From: Planctomycetota bacterium
Lineage (GTDB): Bacteria > Planctomycetota > Phycisphaerae > Phycisphaerales > UBA1924
Assembly: GCA_023429345.1 (NCBI GenBank)
Contig: JAEYVB010000070.1
Coordinates: 1-9,995, forward strand
Length of the DNA: 9,995 nt
Reading direction: 5' to 3'
Part shown: positions 1 to 6,443 of the stretch, piece after piece
How the letters are laid out: the number at the start of each line of letters is the position of its first letter
Position numbering within the stretch: position 1 is the first letter of the stretch
Notes under the pieces: model-generated
Told to the model about the DNA's origin: nothing
Database searches by the model: none
The model's input: only the letters and a program-made list of their open reading frames with translations
Program-made: the position numbers and the translations under genes

Positions 1-2664
1 CCATCGCAGACCTTCGACACATCCGGGCTCGTCGCGGCGATCGGCGATGCGGTGGTGATCTCGGACGCGGACGGACGGATCGTCACCTGGAACCCGGCCG
101 CGGAGCGGATCTTCGGCTGGAAGGCCGAAGAAGTGCTGGGCCTCAATGCGATCGATCTCCTGGTGCCGGAGGACCAGCGAGGGACCGTGCGCGACGTTCT
201 CGCCCGCGCCGTCCGCGGCAAGGACGGCCCGGTGCCCTCCCGGAACAGCAACAAGACCAGGTCGGGGGACCGGATCATCTGCGAATGGCAGAACGGCGTC
301 ATCCACGACGAGGACCAGGGTGTGATCGGGATCCTCTCGATCGCCCAGGACGTCACCGAGCGCCTCGCCGGAGAGTTGGCGCTGCGGAGGAGCGAGGAGC
401 TCAACCAGCGGATCATCGACAACATGCCCGGCGGCCTGGTTCAGGTCGCCCTCGACGGCCGCATCGTGAAGGCCAACTCGATGGCGCAGAAGGTCCTGGG
501 TTACTCGTTCGACCACCTCGCGCAGCGGTTTGTCACGGACTTCGAGCCCGAGACGGTTCGGGAGGGCGGCGGAATCTTCCCGGCGGCCGAGTACCCGGTC
601 TCTCGGTGCCTCCGAAGCGGCAGGCCCGAGGGACCGGAGACGATCGGCGTCCGGCGCCCCGATGGGGAAACGTCATGGGGCGTCTACACCGCGATCCCGA
701 TCTTTACCCCCGCGGGGGTTCAGGACGGCGCTATCGTGACCTTTGTTGACATCACCGAGCGCCGCGAGATGGAGGAGGCGCTCCGCGAGAGCGAAGAGCG
801 GCTGCGTTTTGCCCAGGAGTGCGCTAGCGCGGGAACGTGGGACTGGGATGCGCGGCGGAATGCGCTCGTCTGGTCGGACTCCACCTACGAGCTGATGGGA
901 GTTGATCGGTCCGAGCAGGACCTCGTCGCCGGCTCCCTGCGTGCGTTACATCCCGACGACCTCGCCGGGATGTCGGCCGACGTCGAGCAGATCCGGCGCG
1001 AGCGTCGCCGCGAGTTCCGATTCGAGTTCCGCGTGAACCACCCGCGCCGGGGGACGCGGTGGCTCAACAGCATCGGCCGCTGCGTCTACGAGGGGGGCGA
1101 ACTCGTCCGCATGGCGGGGCTGATGCTCGACCTGACCGATCTGAAAGTCGCGCAAGAGGCACTCGCGAGCTCGGAGGAGCGCTACCGCCGGCTCGCGGTG
1201 CACGGCGCGATGGGGATCTGGGAGGTCTCGCAGGAGACCGGCGAGACGATCTTCGCGAACCCCGCGCTCTGCCGGATGATCGAGGTGGACAGCCCGGACG
1301 ATCTCCGGGGCGTTGACTTCCGCTCCTTCTTCACCCCCGAGAGCCTCCGCATCGTCGAGCGTGAGGTGGAGAAGCGGGCCCGAGGCGAGGTGTCGACCTA
1401 CGAAGTCGAGCTCGTCGGCCGCCGCGGCGGGCGTCGCCAGGTCATGCTGACGGGGGCGCCCGCGACCAATCCCGACCTCGGGCTGCGGACGCTCATCGGC
1501 ACCTTCACCGACATCACGGACCGCAAGGCGGCCGAGGAAGCGTTGCGGCAGGCCCAGAAGCTCGACGCCGTCGGACGCCTGGCCAGCGGCATCGCGCACG
1601 ATTTCAACAACCTGCTGACCGCGATCTTCGGGTACACGAGTCTGGCGCGGCGGACCCTGTCGCAGAACCACCCGGCCACGCGTTCGCTGGACCGCGTCGA
1701 TCAGGCGGCGCAGCAGGCCAGCGGTGTGACCAAGAGCCTGCTCACATTCACCCGTCAGGAGCGGTCCGAGAAGCGGCCGGTGCAGCTCGGGCAGGTCGTG
1801 CTCGACGCGGTGCACCTGCTCCGGCGGACTCTGCCCGCCGGCATCGATCTGCGCACCGCGATTGCCCCGCGCCCGGTCTGGGTCTACGCGGATGTCACCC
1901 AGCTCAACCAGGTGCTGATCAACCTCGCGATCAACGCCCGCGACGCGATGCCCGAGGGCGGGCGGCTCACCATCTCGGTCGACCAGGAGACGCGTCCGCT
2001 CGACGGCCAGCCAAGTGCGCCTACAGCGGTCCTCACCGTGAGCGATACGGGCGCGGGCATGACCCCGGACCTCATCGAACGCATCTTTGAGCCCTTCTTC
2101 ACGACCAAACCCGCGGGCGAGGGCACGGGGCTCGGGCTCCCCATCATCCACGGAATTGTGCAGGATCACGGCGGAGCCATCAAAGTCGAGTCCGTGCCGG
2201 GCCAGGGGACTACCTTCCGCGTCCTTCTGCCGATAACGGATCCCGAAGTCGACAATCGGTCCGAGAGCCGGCACGGCGCTTCGCCGGTGGGCAATGGCGA
2301 ACTCCTCCTCCTGGCCGATGATCGCACGTACGTCCGCGAGATCATGGCCTCGATGCTGCTCTCCCTGGGCTACCGGGTGGCTCAGGCCGCCGATGGGCCC
2401 GCCCTGCTGGACCTTTACCGGCAGCATGCCGGGGAGTGTCGAGTCTTTATCATCGATTCTGACATGCCCGGGTTCGCAGGCAGCGAGGCCCTGACGCGGC
2501 TCCGGGCCGCGGGAGCCACCGCGCCCGCCATTCTGCTGTCGGATGATCCCGATTCCGGCGGGCCCGCGGGCGATCCCGAGAGCGTGGTCTTACGTAAACC
2601 CTTCCAGATGACCGAGTTGGCCGAGGCCATCGGCAAGGTTCTTCACCCCGCACCATCCACCTAG
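1..2664 (+). CDS. Hybrid sensor histidine kinase with four PAS domains and a C-terminal receiver (5' end missing)
   Basis: The reading frame is open from base 1, so the gene starts upstream; a GTG at 52 lies inside the first PAS domain and is not a credible start. Residues here are counted from the codon at 52. PAS domains lie at about <1-104, 118-236, 252-363 and 379-490, each ending in a D-(V/I/L)-T-(E/D) type junction. A HisKA domain follows with the phosphoacceptor His516 in GIAHDFNNLL, the form typical of CckA-like hybrid kinases. The HATPase domain has an N box around Asn628, a G1 box DTGAG at Asp665 and a G2 box GEGTGLGL near 689. The receiver has the acidic pair Asp756/757, phosphoacceptor Asp802 in IDSDMPG and Lys849 in LRKPF, so it looks functional. 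No membrane segment is visible in this part, so sensing is probably cytosolic unless the missing N-terminus spans the membrane. The next gene starts one base after the stop and is the likely partner. No Hpt domain is present. The ligand is unknown. Confidence 0.94.
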   Translation, partial: PSQTFDTSGLVAAIGDAVVISDADGRIVTWNPAAERIFGWKAEEVLGLNAIDLLVPEDQRGTVRDVLARAVRGKDGPVPSRNSNKTRSGDRIICEWQNGVIHDEDQGVIGILSIAQDVTERLAGELALRRSEELNQRIIDNMPGGLVQVALDGRIVKANSMAQKVLGYSFDHLAQRFVTDFEPETVREGGGIFPAAEYPVSRCLRSGRPEGPETIGVRRPDGETSWGVYTAIPIFTPAGVQDGAIVTFVDITERREMEEALRESEERLRFAQECASAGTWDWDARRNALVWSDSTYELMGVDRSEQDLVAGSLRALHPDDLAGMSADVEQIRRERRREFRFEFRVNHPRRGTRWLNSIGRCVYEGGELVRMAGLMLDLTDLKVAQEALASSEERYRRLAVHGAMGIWEVSQETGETIFANPALCRMIEVDSPDDLRGVDFRSFFTPESLRIVEREVEKRARGEVSTYEVELVGRRGGRRQVMLTGAPATNPDLGLRTLIGTFTDITDRKAAEEALRQAQKLDAVGRLASGIAHDFNNLLTAIFGYTSLARRTLSQNHPATRSLDRVDQAAQQASGVTKSLLTFTRQERSEKRPVQLGQVVLDAVHLLRRTLPAGIDLRTAIAPRPVWVYADVTQLNQVLINLAINARDAMPEGGRLTISVDQETRPLDGQPSAPTAVLTVSDTGAGMTPDLIERIFEPFFTTKPAGEGTGLGLPIIHGIVQDHGGAIKVESVPGQGTTFRVLLPITDPEVDNRSESRHGASPVGNGELLLLADDRTYVREIMASMLLSLGYRVAQAADGPALLDLYRQHAGECRVFIIDSDMPGFAGSEALTRLRAAGATAPAILLSDDPDSGGPAGDPESVVLRKPFQMTELAEAIGKVLHPAPST

Positions 2665-2665
2665 T

Positions 2666-3331
2666 ATGACTTTGATGACCAAGACCATTTCCGTCCTGCT
2701 CGCCGACGATCACGCCCTCGTACGCGATTCGCTCGCGAACTGGCTCCGGGATTCCGGGGATATCCAGGTCGTGGGCGAGGTGGGCAGCGCCGATGAGGCG
2801 CTGGCCGTCGCGGTCCGCGAGAAGCCCGACATTGTTCTGATGGACATCGACATGCCGGGGCTGCTCGCCTTTGACGCGGTCCGCACCATCCGCGCACGCT
2901 GCCCGAAAACCCGCGTCATCGTGCTGAGCGGCTTCTTCCACGACCGCTATATTGAGGAAGCGCTCGCCGCCGAGGCGTCGGGGTATATGACCAAGGGCGA
3001 AAGCCCCGAAACGGTGCTCCGCGCGGTGCGCACCGTCGCCGCCGGCGGGGCGTACTTCTCCCCCGAGGTGCAGGCCCGCATCGTGGTGGACTCCCATGGC
3101 GCGCGTCTGACGGAAGCCTCGAAAACCCGGGCCTCTACGCTCACCCCGCGCGAACTCGAGGTGCTCCGTTATATCGCCCGTGGCCTTTCGAAGAAGGACA
3201 TCGCGGCGATCATGCATCTCAGCGTCAAGACGGTCGACAACCACTCGACGAGCCTGATGAGCAAGCTCAACATCCACGACCGGGTCGACCTCGCGCGGTA
3301 CGCCATCCGCGAGGGGCTCGCGGAGCCCTGA
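2666..3331 (+). CDS. NarL/FixJ-family response regulator (receiver plus LuxR-type HTH)
   Basis: This 221-residue protein is a DNA-binding response regulator of usual length. The receiver domain (about 7-125) has acidic residues Asp14/Asp15, phosphoacceptor Asp60 in LMDIDMPG, Ser88 at the switch position and Lys110 in MTKGESPE. After a short linker, the LuxR-type helix-turn-helix (about 159-217) shows the family signature LTPRELEVLRYIARG, then LSVKTVDNHSTSLMSKL with the recognition helix. It starts one base after the kinase stop (TAG-T-ATG) with no Shine-Dalgarno sequence, so translation is probably coupled; an ATG three codons on (2675) is an alternative start. Its position indicates that the upstream kinase phosphorylates it, either directly or through an unlinked Hpt protein. 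The target promoters cannot be read from this window. Confidence 0.96.
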   Translation: MTLMTKTISVLLADDHALVRDSLANWLRDSGDIQVVGEVGSADEALAVAVREKPDIVLMDIDMPGLLAFDAVRTIRARCPKTRVIVLSGFFHDRYIEEALAAEASGYMTKGESPETVLRAVRTVAAGGAYFSPEVQARIVVDSHGARLTEASKTRASTLTPRELEVLRYIARGLSKKDIAAIMHLSVKTVDNHSTSLMSKLNIHDRVDLARYAIREGLAEP

Positions 3332-3455
3332 AGAGTTTTTCACGCGTGGTACGGCATCCAACCGGACGATCCGTTACGGGTCGACGGTGAATTTTCCGCT
3401 TTTGAGGGCTTAACCCCGTAGACGTGGGCCGGCTTTCTGTTAAGCTGGGCTCACC

Positions 3456-3473
3456 TTCGCGGACAGCCGCGGA
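3456..3473 (+). other. Small stem-loop in the tail downstream of the response regulator
   Basis: A 7-pair stem (3456-3462 with 3467-3473, one G-U pair) closes an ACAG loop. It lies between the regulator stop and the terminator hairpin, in a 232-base gene-free tail (3332-3563). The rest of the tail shows no ORF and no recognised riboswitch. The stem could be part of the operon's 3' UTR or of a short RNA. It is short enough to be chance in GC-rich DNA. Confidence 0.3.
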
Positions 3474-3505
3474 GTCCAACCCGCCTCCTCTCTCCTCCTC
3501 GTGTT

Positions 3506-3535
3506 GGCCGGGAGGCTCGCAAGAGTCTCCCGGCC
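3506..3535 (+). terminator. Terminator hairpin with GCAA tetraloop after the sensor/regulator operon
   Basis: Bases 3506-3518 pair with 3523-3535 as a 13-pair stem containing one G-U pair. The loop is GCAA, a GNRA tetraloop. The plus-strand tail ATTTCTCTTT is pyrimidine-rich but interrupted, so this is an imperfect intrinsic terminator for the upstream operon. It lies between convergent genes and could also slow transcription leaving the lipoprotein gene, although the minus-strand tail is not U-rich. Confidence 0.72.
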
Positions 3536-3563
3536 ATTTCTCTTTGCACTCCCCGGCCGCGAC

Positions 3564-5066
3564 TTAGGGCGCTTGAACGACGCCGAGATCCAGCACGACG
3601 CCATCGGGCTGGTACAGATCGGCGTTGAGCAGCCCATCGCCGACGGCGGTGAACACCAGGCACGTCCGCCCGTAGCGCGCCGCGTAGGCAAGGTCGTTGG
3701 GGCTCGGGCCCGCGTAGTCGGAGTTCCGCACGGTCTGCGCGTGGAAGTGGTAGTGGGCCACCGCGTGGTCGCTCTGCGCGATCATGTCGGTGGAGGCCAC
3801 GAACTGCCGGTCCCCGCGCCGCGATCCCGGCCGCGGCGGGTACAGAACGACGACGAACTGCCCCGGCTCTCCCGGCGACGACGCCTCGAGTCGCAGCACG
3901 CCGCCGTACTCGGCGCTGGTATCGTCGCGGTCCATGGCCGCCTGTGCGAAGAGCGCCCGACGGAGCGCGGCATCGGCCAGCGCATCATCGACGACAAGGA
4001 TGGCCAGCAGGTCGGCCCAGGAGAGCGTGCGTTCCCAGTCCGAGAGCCGCTCCGGGGAGGGTGGGATGCGGTCTCGTTCGCGCCGCGAGCGGCGGTACAC
4101 CGGGCGGTCCTCCAGCCGGGAACGCACCTCGCGCAGCAGTTCATCCCGACCCATCGCGACCCAATCCGGCCGGTGCTGAGAGGCCCACCGGATCGGCTCC
4201 ATGTGCCGCAGCTGGAGCTTGGTCGATCGCGGTCCGTCGAGCCGCGACACCGCCCTCCGCGTCTCATCCCACCAGGCGCTGTGCTGGGGGGAGGTCGTCC
4301 GGAGCGAGGCCAGCCAACGCAGCTCATCCCCGGTTAGCGGCAGCGTCCGCAGTTCGTTCAGGGCCGCCCGCATGTCCACGATCGGGCCGGATTCGTCGGC
4401 ACCCTCGCTGATGAGCCGGGACCGGAGTTCCCCGCCCGTGTCGAGCCGGGCCAGAAGGTCCCAGGCGTCCGACCGCACGCGTTCGGCCGGGACGACGCCG
4501 AACGCCGGCTCCTCCTCCGGCGGGTGCAGGAAGACCCCGTACACGACCAGAGGCACCTCCGTGCCCGGGTTCAGCCTGGCCAACGCCTTGTATTCGGGGC
4601 GCTGCCTGTCGCTCACCCCAGACCACGGGCGGGAGAGGCTCCGCACCAGGGCCGGCGTTACCTCCGCCCACCCGCGGGAGGCCGCGGCCTCCGATAGTTC
4701 GCGCACCACCTGCGGGTCTGGCTCCCGGGGCAGCATCAGCCGCACCATCCCGCGGGTGTCGTCATCGAAACGGTGGTCCGAATCGCCGAGCAGGGCCTCC
4801 AGCGCCGCCATCCGCATCTCCGTCGGGAAGGCGGTCCCCCACGCGATGGTCTTCAGGTCCTCGCGGACCGCCGCCTTGTCGACGGCGCCCGTGCCTGCAT
4901 CCGCCCAGGATCGCTCGATGGCCTCCACCCGCCGGGAAGTCGAGAGCTTGGGGTTGCGCATATCCGACAGGGGGTCCTGCGATGCACGACCGCCGCCGGC
5001 GCACCCGGCGAGAACAAGAGAGCACAGCGCCAGCGCAGAAAGCGGCCGCACGAAACGTGGTTCCAT
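3564..5066 (-). CDS. Lipoprotein with helical N-terminal region and JAB/JAMM-like C-terminal domain
   Basis: This 500-residue protein starts with a lipoprotein signal: Arg near the N-terminus, a hydrophobic stretch and the lipobox LAGC with lipidated Cys22. Residues 35-145 are alpha-helical and look weakly HEAT-like; 190-375 is helical and charged with no family I recognise. The last ~115 residues resemble JAB/JAMM (DUF4329-type) domains: EYGG with Glu386, then after a strand-rich stretch YHFH with His440 and His442, then SPND with Ser455 and Asp458, then strands ending in a PDG turn. That spacing matches E...HxH...SxxD, the zinc-binding and catalytic set of JAMM isopeptidases, although the gap from His442 to Ser455 (12 residues) is longer than the usual 7. 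Peptidase activity is therefore inferred. It lies 45 bases after the secreted-protein gene and may share its transcript. The start is fixed by the signal peptide; there is no Shine-Dalgarno sequence. Confidence 0.9.
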   Translation of the reverse strand: MEPRFVRPLSALALCSLVLAGCAGGGRASQDPLSDMRNPKLSTSRRVEAIERSWADAGTGAVDKAAVREDLKTIAWGTAFPTEMRMAALEALLGDSDHRFDDDTRGMVRLMLPREPDPQVVRELSEAAASRGWAEVTPALVRSLSRPWSGVSDRQRPEYKALARLNPGTEVPLVVYGVFLHPPEEEPAFGVVPAERVRSDAWDLLARLDTGGELRSRLISEGADESGPIVDMRAALNELRTLPLTGDELRWLASLRTTSPQHSAWWDETRRAVSRLDGPRSTKLQLRHMEPIRWASQHRPDWVAMGRDELLREVRSRLEDRPVYRRSRRERDRIPPSPERLSDWERTLSWADLLAILVVDDALADAALRRALFAQAAMDRDDTSAEYGGVLRLEASSPGEPGQFVVVLYPPRPGSRRGDRQFVASTDMIAQSDHAVAHYHFHAQTVRNSDYAGPSPNDLAYAARYGRTCLVFTAVGDGLLNADLYQPDGVVLDLGVVQAP

Positions 5067-5072
5067 GCGGCC

Positions 5073-5078
5073 AGTTTA
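5073..5078 (-). promoter_or_regulatory. Possible -10 box TAAACT for a leaderless lipoprotein transcript
   Basis: On the minus strand TAAACT is followed by six bases and then the ATG at 5066. A transcript starting 6-7 bases after such a box would begin at or next to the start codon. No -35 box is recognisable. The same arrangement recurs at two other starts in this window, which is the main support. Confidence 0.33.
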
Positions 5079-5111
5079 GTCCGAACGGAATTCCCGCGGC
5101 GCTCGCCGCAG

Positions 5112-6140
5112 TCAGCGCCAGCGGCGGCCCTGCTCGTCGTACATCGGCGGCGCCGCGTTGCGATACGGCCGGGCCGAGCTCTCGCGTTCGTCCTCGAGTT
5201 CCCAGCCGAACCGCTCCGGCGCGGCGTAGCTGCGGGGGGCGATCCGGGCGTCGACGGGCGCCTGCGGGGAGAGGCCCGCCTGCTCGGCGACCGTGTACCG
5301 CAGCTCGCCCATGTACGCCATCACCTCCCCGTGCTGGAGGATGAGGTCCTGGAGAACCTCGCCCATCGCCCGCACCTGCCGGTCGCCCGACATCTGCCGC
5401 GCCTGGCCGAGACGGCGGAGCAGCCAATCGTTCTGGGCCATGATCCGCTCCTCGAGCTGTTCGAGCCGCTGGAGTTCCAGAGCGGCGTTCCGGCCGCCGC
5501 CGAAGCCGTCGGCCTCGCCGGTGCCGAACACGCCCGTCCGGCCCTGCTGCTGGCGGAGCCTGTTGAGCCGCTCATTCTCGAGCCGCAGCGCGCGGTCCTG
5601 CGACATCCGGACGCCGCTGCCGCCGTCGTCGAAGTCCTCAACGAGGCCGAGCTGACGCGCCAGGTTCAGCCGCTGCTCCGGGTTCAGGTTGCGGACAAAC
5701 TCCGCGTCCAACTGCCCGTCGCGCACCAGGCCGCTGAAGTCGTTCTGCTGCTGGTTGATCTGCTGCCGCGGCCGCCCGGTCTGATTGGCGTTGGGGTCGA
5801 TCGGTGGCAGGATCGGCTGGTTGCCGCTCGGCAGGCCCAGGTCCGCGCCCGAGGGCTGGGAACGGGTGCCGATGCCGTCGCCGCCGGTCGCATCGCGCGT
5901 CCCGGTCGCCGGGCCCGCGTTGGAAGGATCGCGGTCCTGCTGCGGGCGGACCTGGTTCGATCCTCCGGTCTGGTTCCCGCGCTGGCCGCCGCTCTGAGAA
6001 CCCCCGGACTGGCTTCCGGCCGACCCGGACTGCCCGCCCGAACTTCCCCCGGCCCCGCCGCCGGATTGCTGCGCTGCGGCCCCGCCCGCGAAAGCTACCA
6101 GTGCGCTCGTCGTCAAAGCGGCCAATCCTCTGCGTGTCAT
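5112..6140 (-). CDS. Secreted protein with Gly/Ser/Gln-rich linker and coiled-coil core
   Basis: The 342-residue product begins MTRRG and has a Sec signal peptide, with predicted cleavage after AAA at about residue 23. Residues 24-65 are almost only Gly, Ser and Gln in QSGG-like units, and 66-135 is a Pro/Asn/Gln-rich linker. From about 136 the protein becomes helical: a segment containing NLNPEQRLNLARQLGLVEDF (151-170) recalls short EF-hand-like or helical pairing motifs, and 178-285 is rich in Leu, Glu, Arg and Gln with heptad-like spacing. It ends in a charged, Tyr/Arg-rich tail. I do not recognise the family. The start at 6140 is chosen over an in-frame ATG 15 codons upstream because AAGGAG lies six bases before it and the signal peptide begins there directly. 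It is first in a probable two-gene unit with the lipoprotein, so a role in the periplasm or cell envelope is likely. Confidence 0.86.
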   Translation of the reverse strand: MTRRGLAALTTSALVAFAGGAAAQQSGGGAGGSSGGQSGSAGSQSGGSQSGGQRGNQTGGSNQVRPQQDRDPSNAGPATGTRDATGGDGIGTRSQPSGADLGLPSGNQPILPPIDPNANQTGRPRQQINQQQNDFSGLVRDGQLDAEFVRNLNPEQRLNLARQLGLVEDFDDGGSGVRMSQDRALRLENERLNRLRQQQGRTGVFGTGEADGFGGGRNAALELQRLEQLEERIMAQNDWLLRRLGQARQMSGDRQVRAMGEVLQDLILQHGEVMAYMGELRYTVAEQAGLSPQAPVDARIAPRSYAAPERFGWELEDERESSARPYRNAAPPMYDEQGRRWR

Positions 6141-6146
6141 AGGTCT

Positions 6147-6152
6147 CTCCTT
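6147..6152 (-). promoter_or_regulatory. Shine-Dalgarno sequence AAGGAG that fixes the secreted-protein start
   Basis: AAGGAG on the minus strand is six bases upstream of the ATG at 6140. It is the strongest ribosome binding site in the window and rules against the longer in-frame start at 6185. Confidence 0.78.
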
Positions 6153-6271
6153 AACCCGTGTGCACCAACCGTGACTGTTGATCAATCGTTCTCAACGCGC
6201 ATCCGGGTGATCCGCGCCGGGGCGGCGGGCTTCACGCGGGCACCCGGGTTTCATCCGTGCCGGGTCGGCGG

Positions 6272-6277
6272 TACCAT
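6272..6277 (+). promoter_or_regulatory. Possible -10 box TACCAT for the 47-residue membrane protein
   Basis: TACCAT ends seven bases before the ATG at 6285, as expected for a leaderless message. Seventeen bases upstream, TTTCAT (6249-6254) is at best a poor -35 box. The 144-base divergent gap (6141-6284) must also hold the promoter for the secreted protein; TTGAGA and an 8-base palindrome TTGATCAA (6178-6185) lie there, but no matching -10 box is clear. Confidence 0.35.
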
Positions 6278-6284
6278 TGCCGCC

Positions 6285-6428
6285 ATGGCAGACACCCACC
6301 AGCACCCCGTCCACACCCACGAGGCTCATGAACAGGTCGGCGGGAGCGAACCCGCGACCCTGGTCATCGTCGGCGTGATGCTGGGCGTCATCGCGATGAT
6401 CATCTTCGTGTGGCTCTGGCTCGGCTGA
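6285..6428 (+). CDS. 47-residue single-span membrane protein with His-rich N-terminus
   Basis: The product begins MADTHQHPVHTHEAHE, with five His within residues 5-15 alternating with Gln, Thr, Val, Glu and Ala. A short GGSEP linker follows, then one continuous hydrophobic span (about 24-46) rich in Val, Ile and Leu with two Trp near the end; the protein stops just after WLWLG. This composition is a credible membrane protein and would be unlikely in random GC-rich sequence. The His cluster could bind Cu, Zn, Ni or haem, which is inference. No Shine-Dalgarno sequence precedes the ATG; a TACCAT box seven bases upstream suggests a leaderless mRNA. It is divergent from the secreted-protein gene and convergent with the rhomboid gene, five bases from its stop. 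I do not recognise a family; CcoQ-like small oxidase subunits have similar size, but there is no oxidase gene here. Confidence 0.76.
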   Translation: MADTHQHPVHTHEAHEQVGGSEPATLVIVGVMLGVIAMIIFVWLWLG

Positions 6429-6443
6429 GAGCCTCAGCCGAGC
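6419..6443. terminator. Palindrome containing both stop codons of two convergent genes
   Basis: GCTCGGCTGA (6419-6428) and TCAGCCGAGC (6434-6443) are perfect reverse complements with a 5-base loop, GAGCC. The left arm contains the TGA of the small membrane protein and the right arm the TGA of the rhomboid gene on the other strand, so each RNA would form the same 10-pair stem. It may act as a bidirectional terminator or 3'-end stabiliser. Neither side has a U-tract, so classic intrinsic termination is doubtful. Confidence 0.5.

Noticed and set aside
946..2427. Minus-strand 493-codon frame opposite the kinase.
   Set aside because: Antisense to HisKA, HATPase and PAS motifs that are intact on the plus strand; no ribosome binding site or domain.
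3501..4337. Plus-strand 278-codon frame opposite the lipoprotein C-terminus.
   Set aside because: It starts at the edge of the terminator hairpin and is antisense to the JAMM-like region; the composition is Arg/Pro/Gly-rich as in typical shadow frames.
4773..6284. Plus-strand 551-codon frame across the lipoprotein and secreted-protein genes, ending with the 47-residue protein.
   Set aside because: Only the last 48 codons look like protein. The rest is antisense to two genes with clear signal peptides. The ATG at 6285 is the sensible start.
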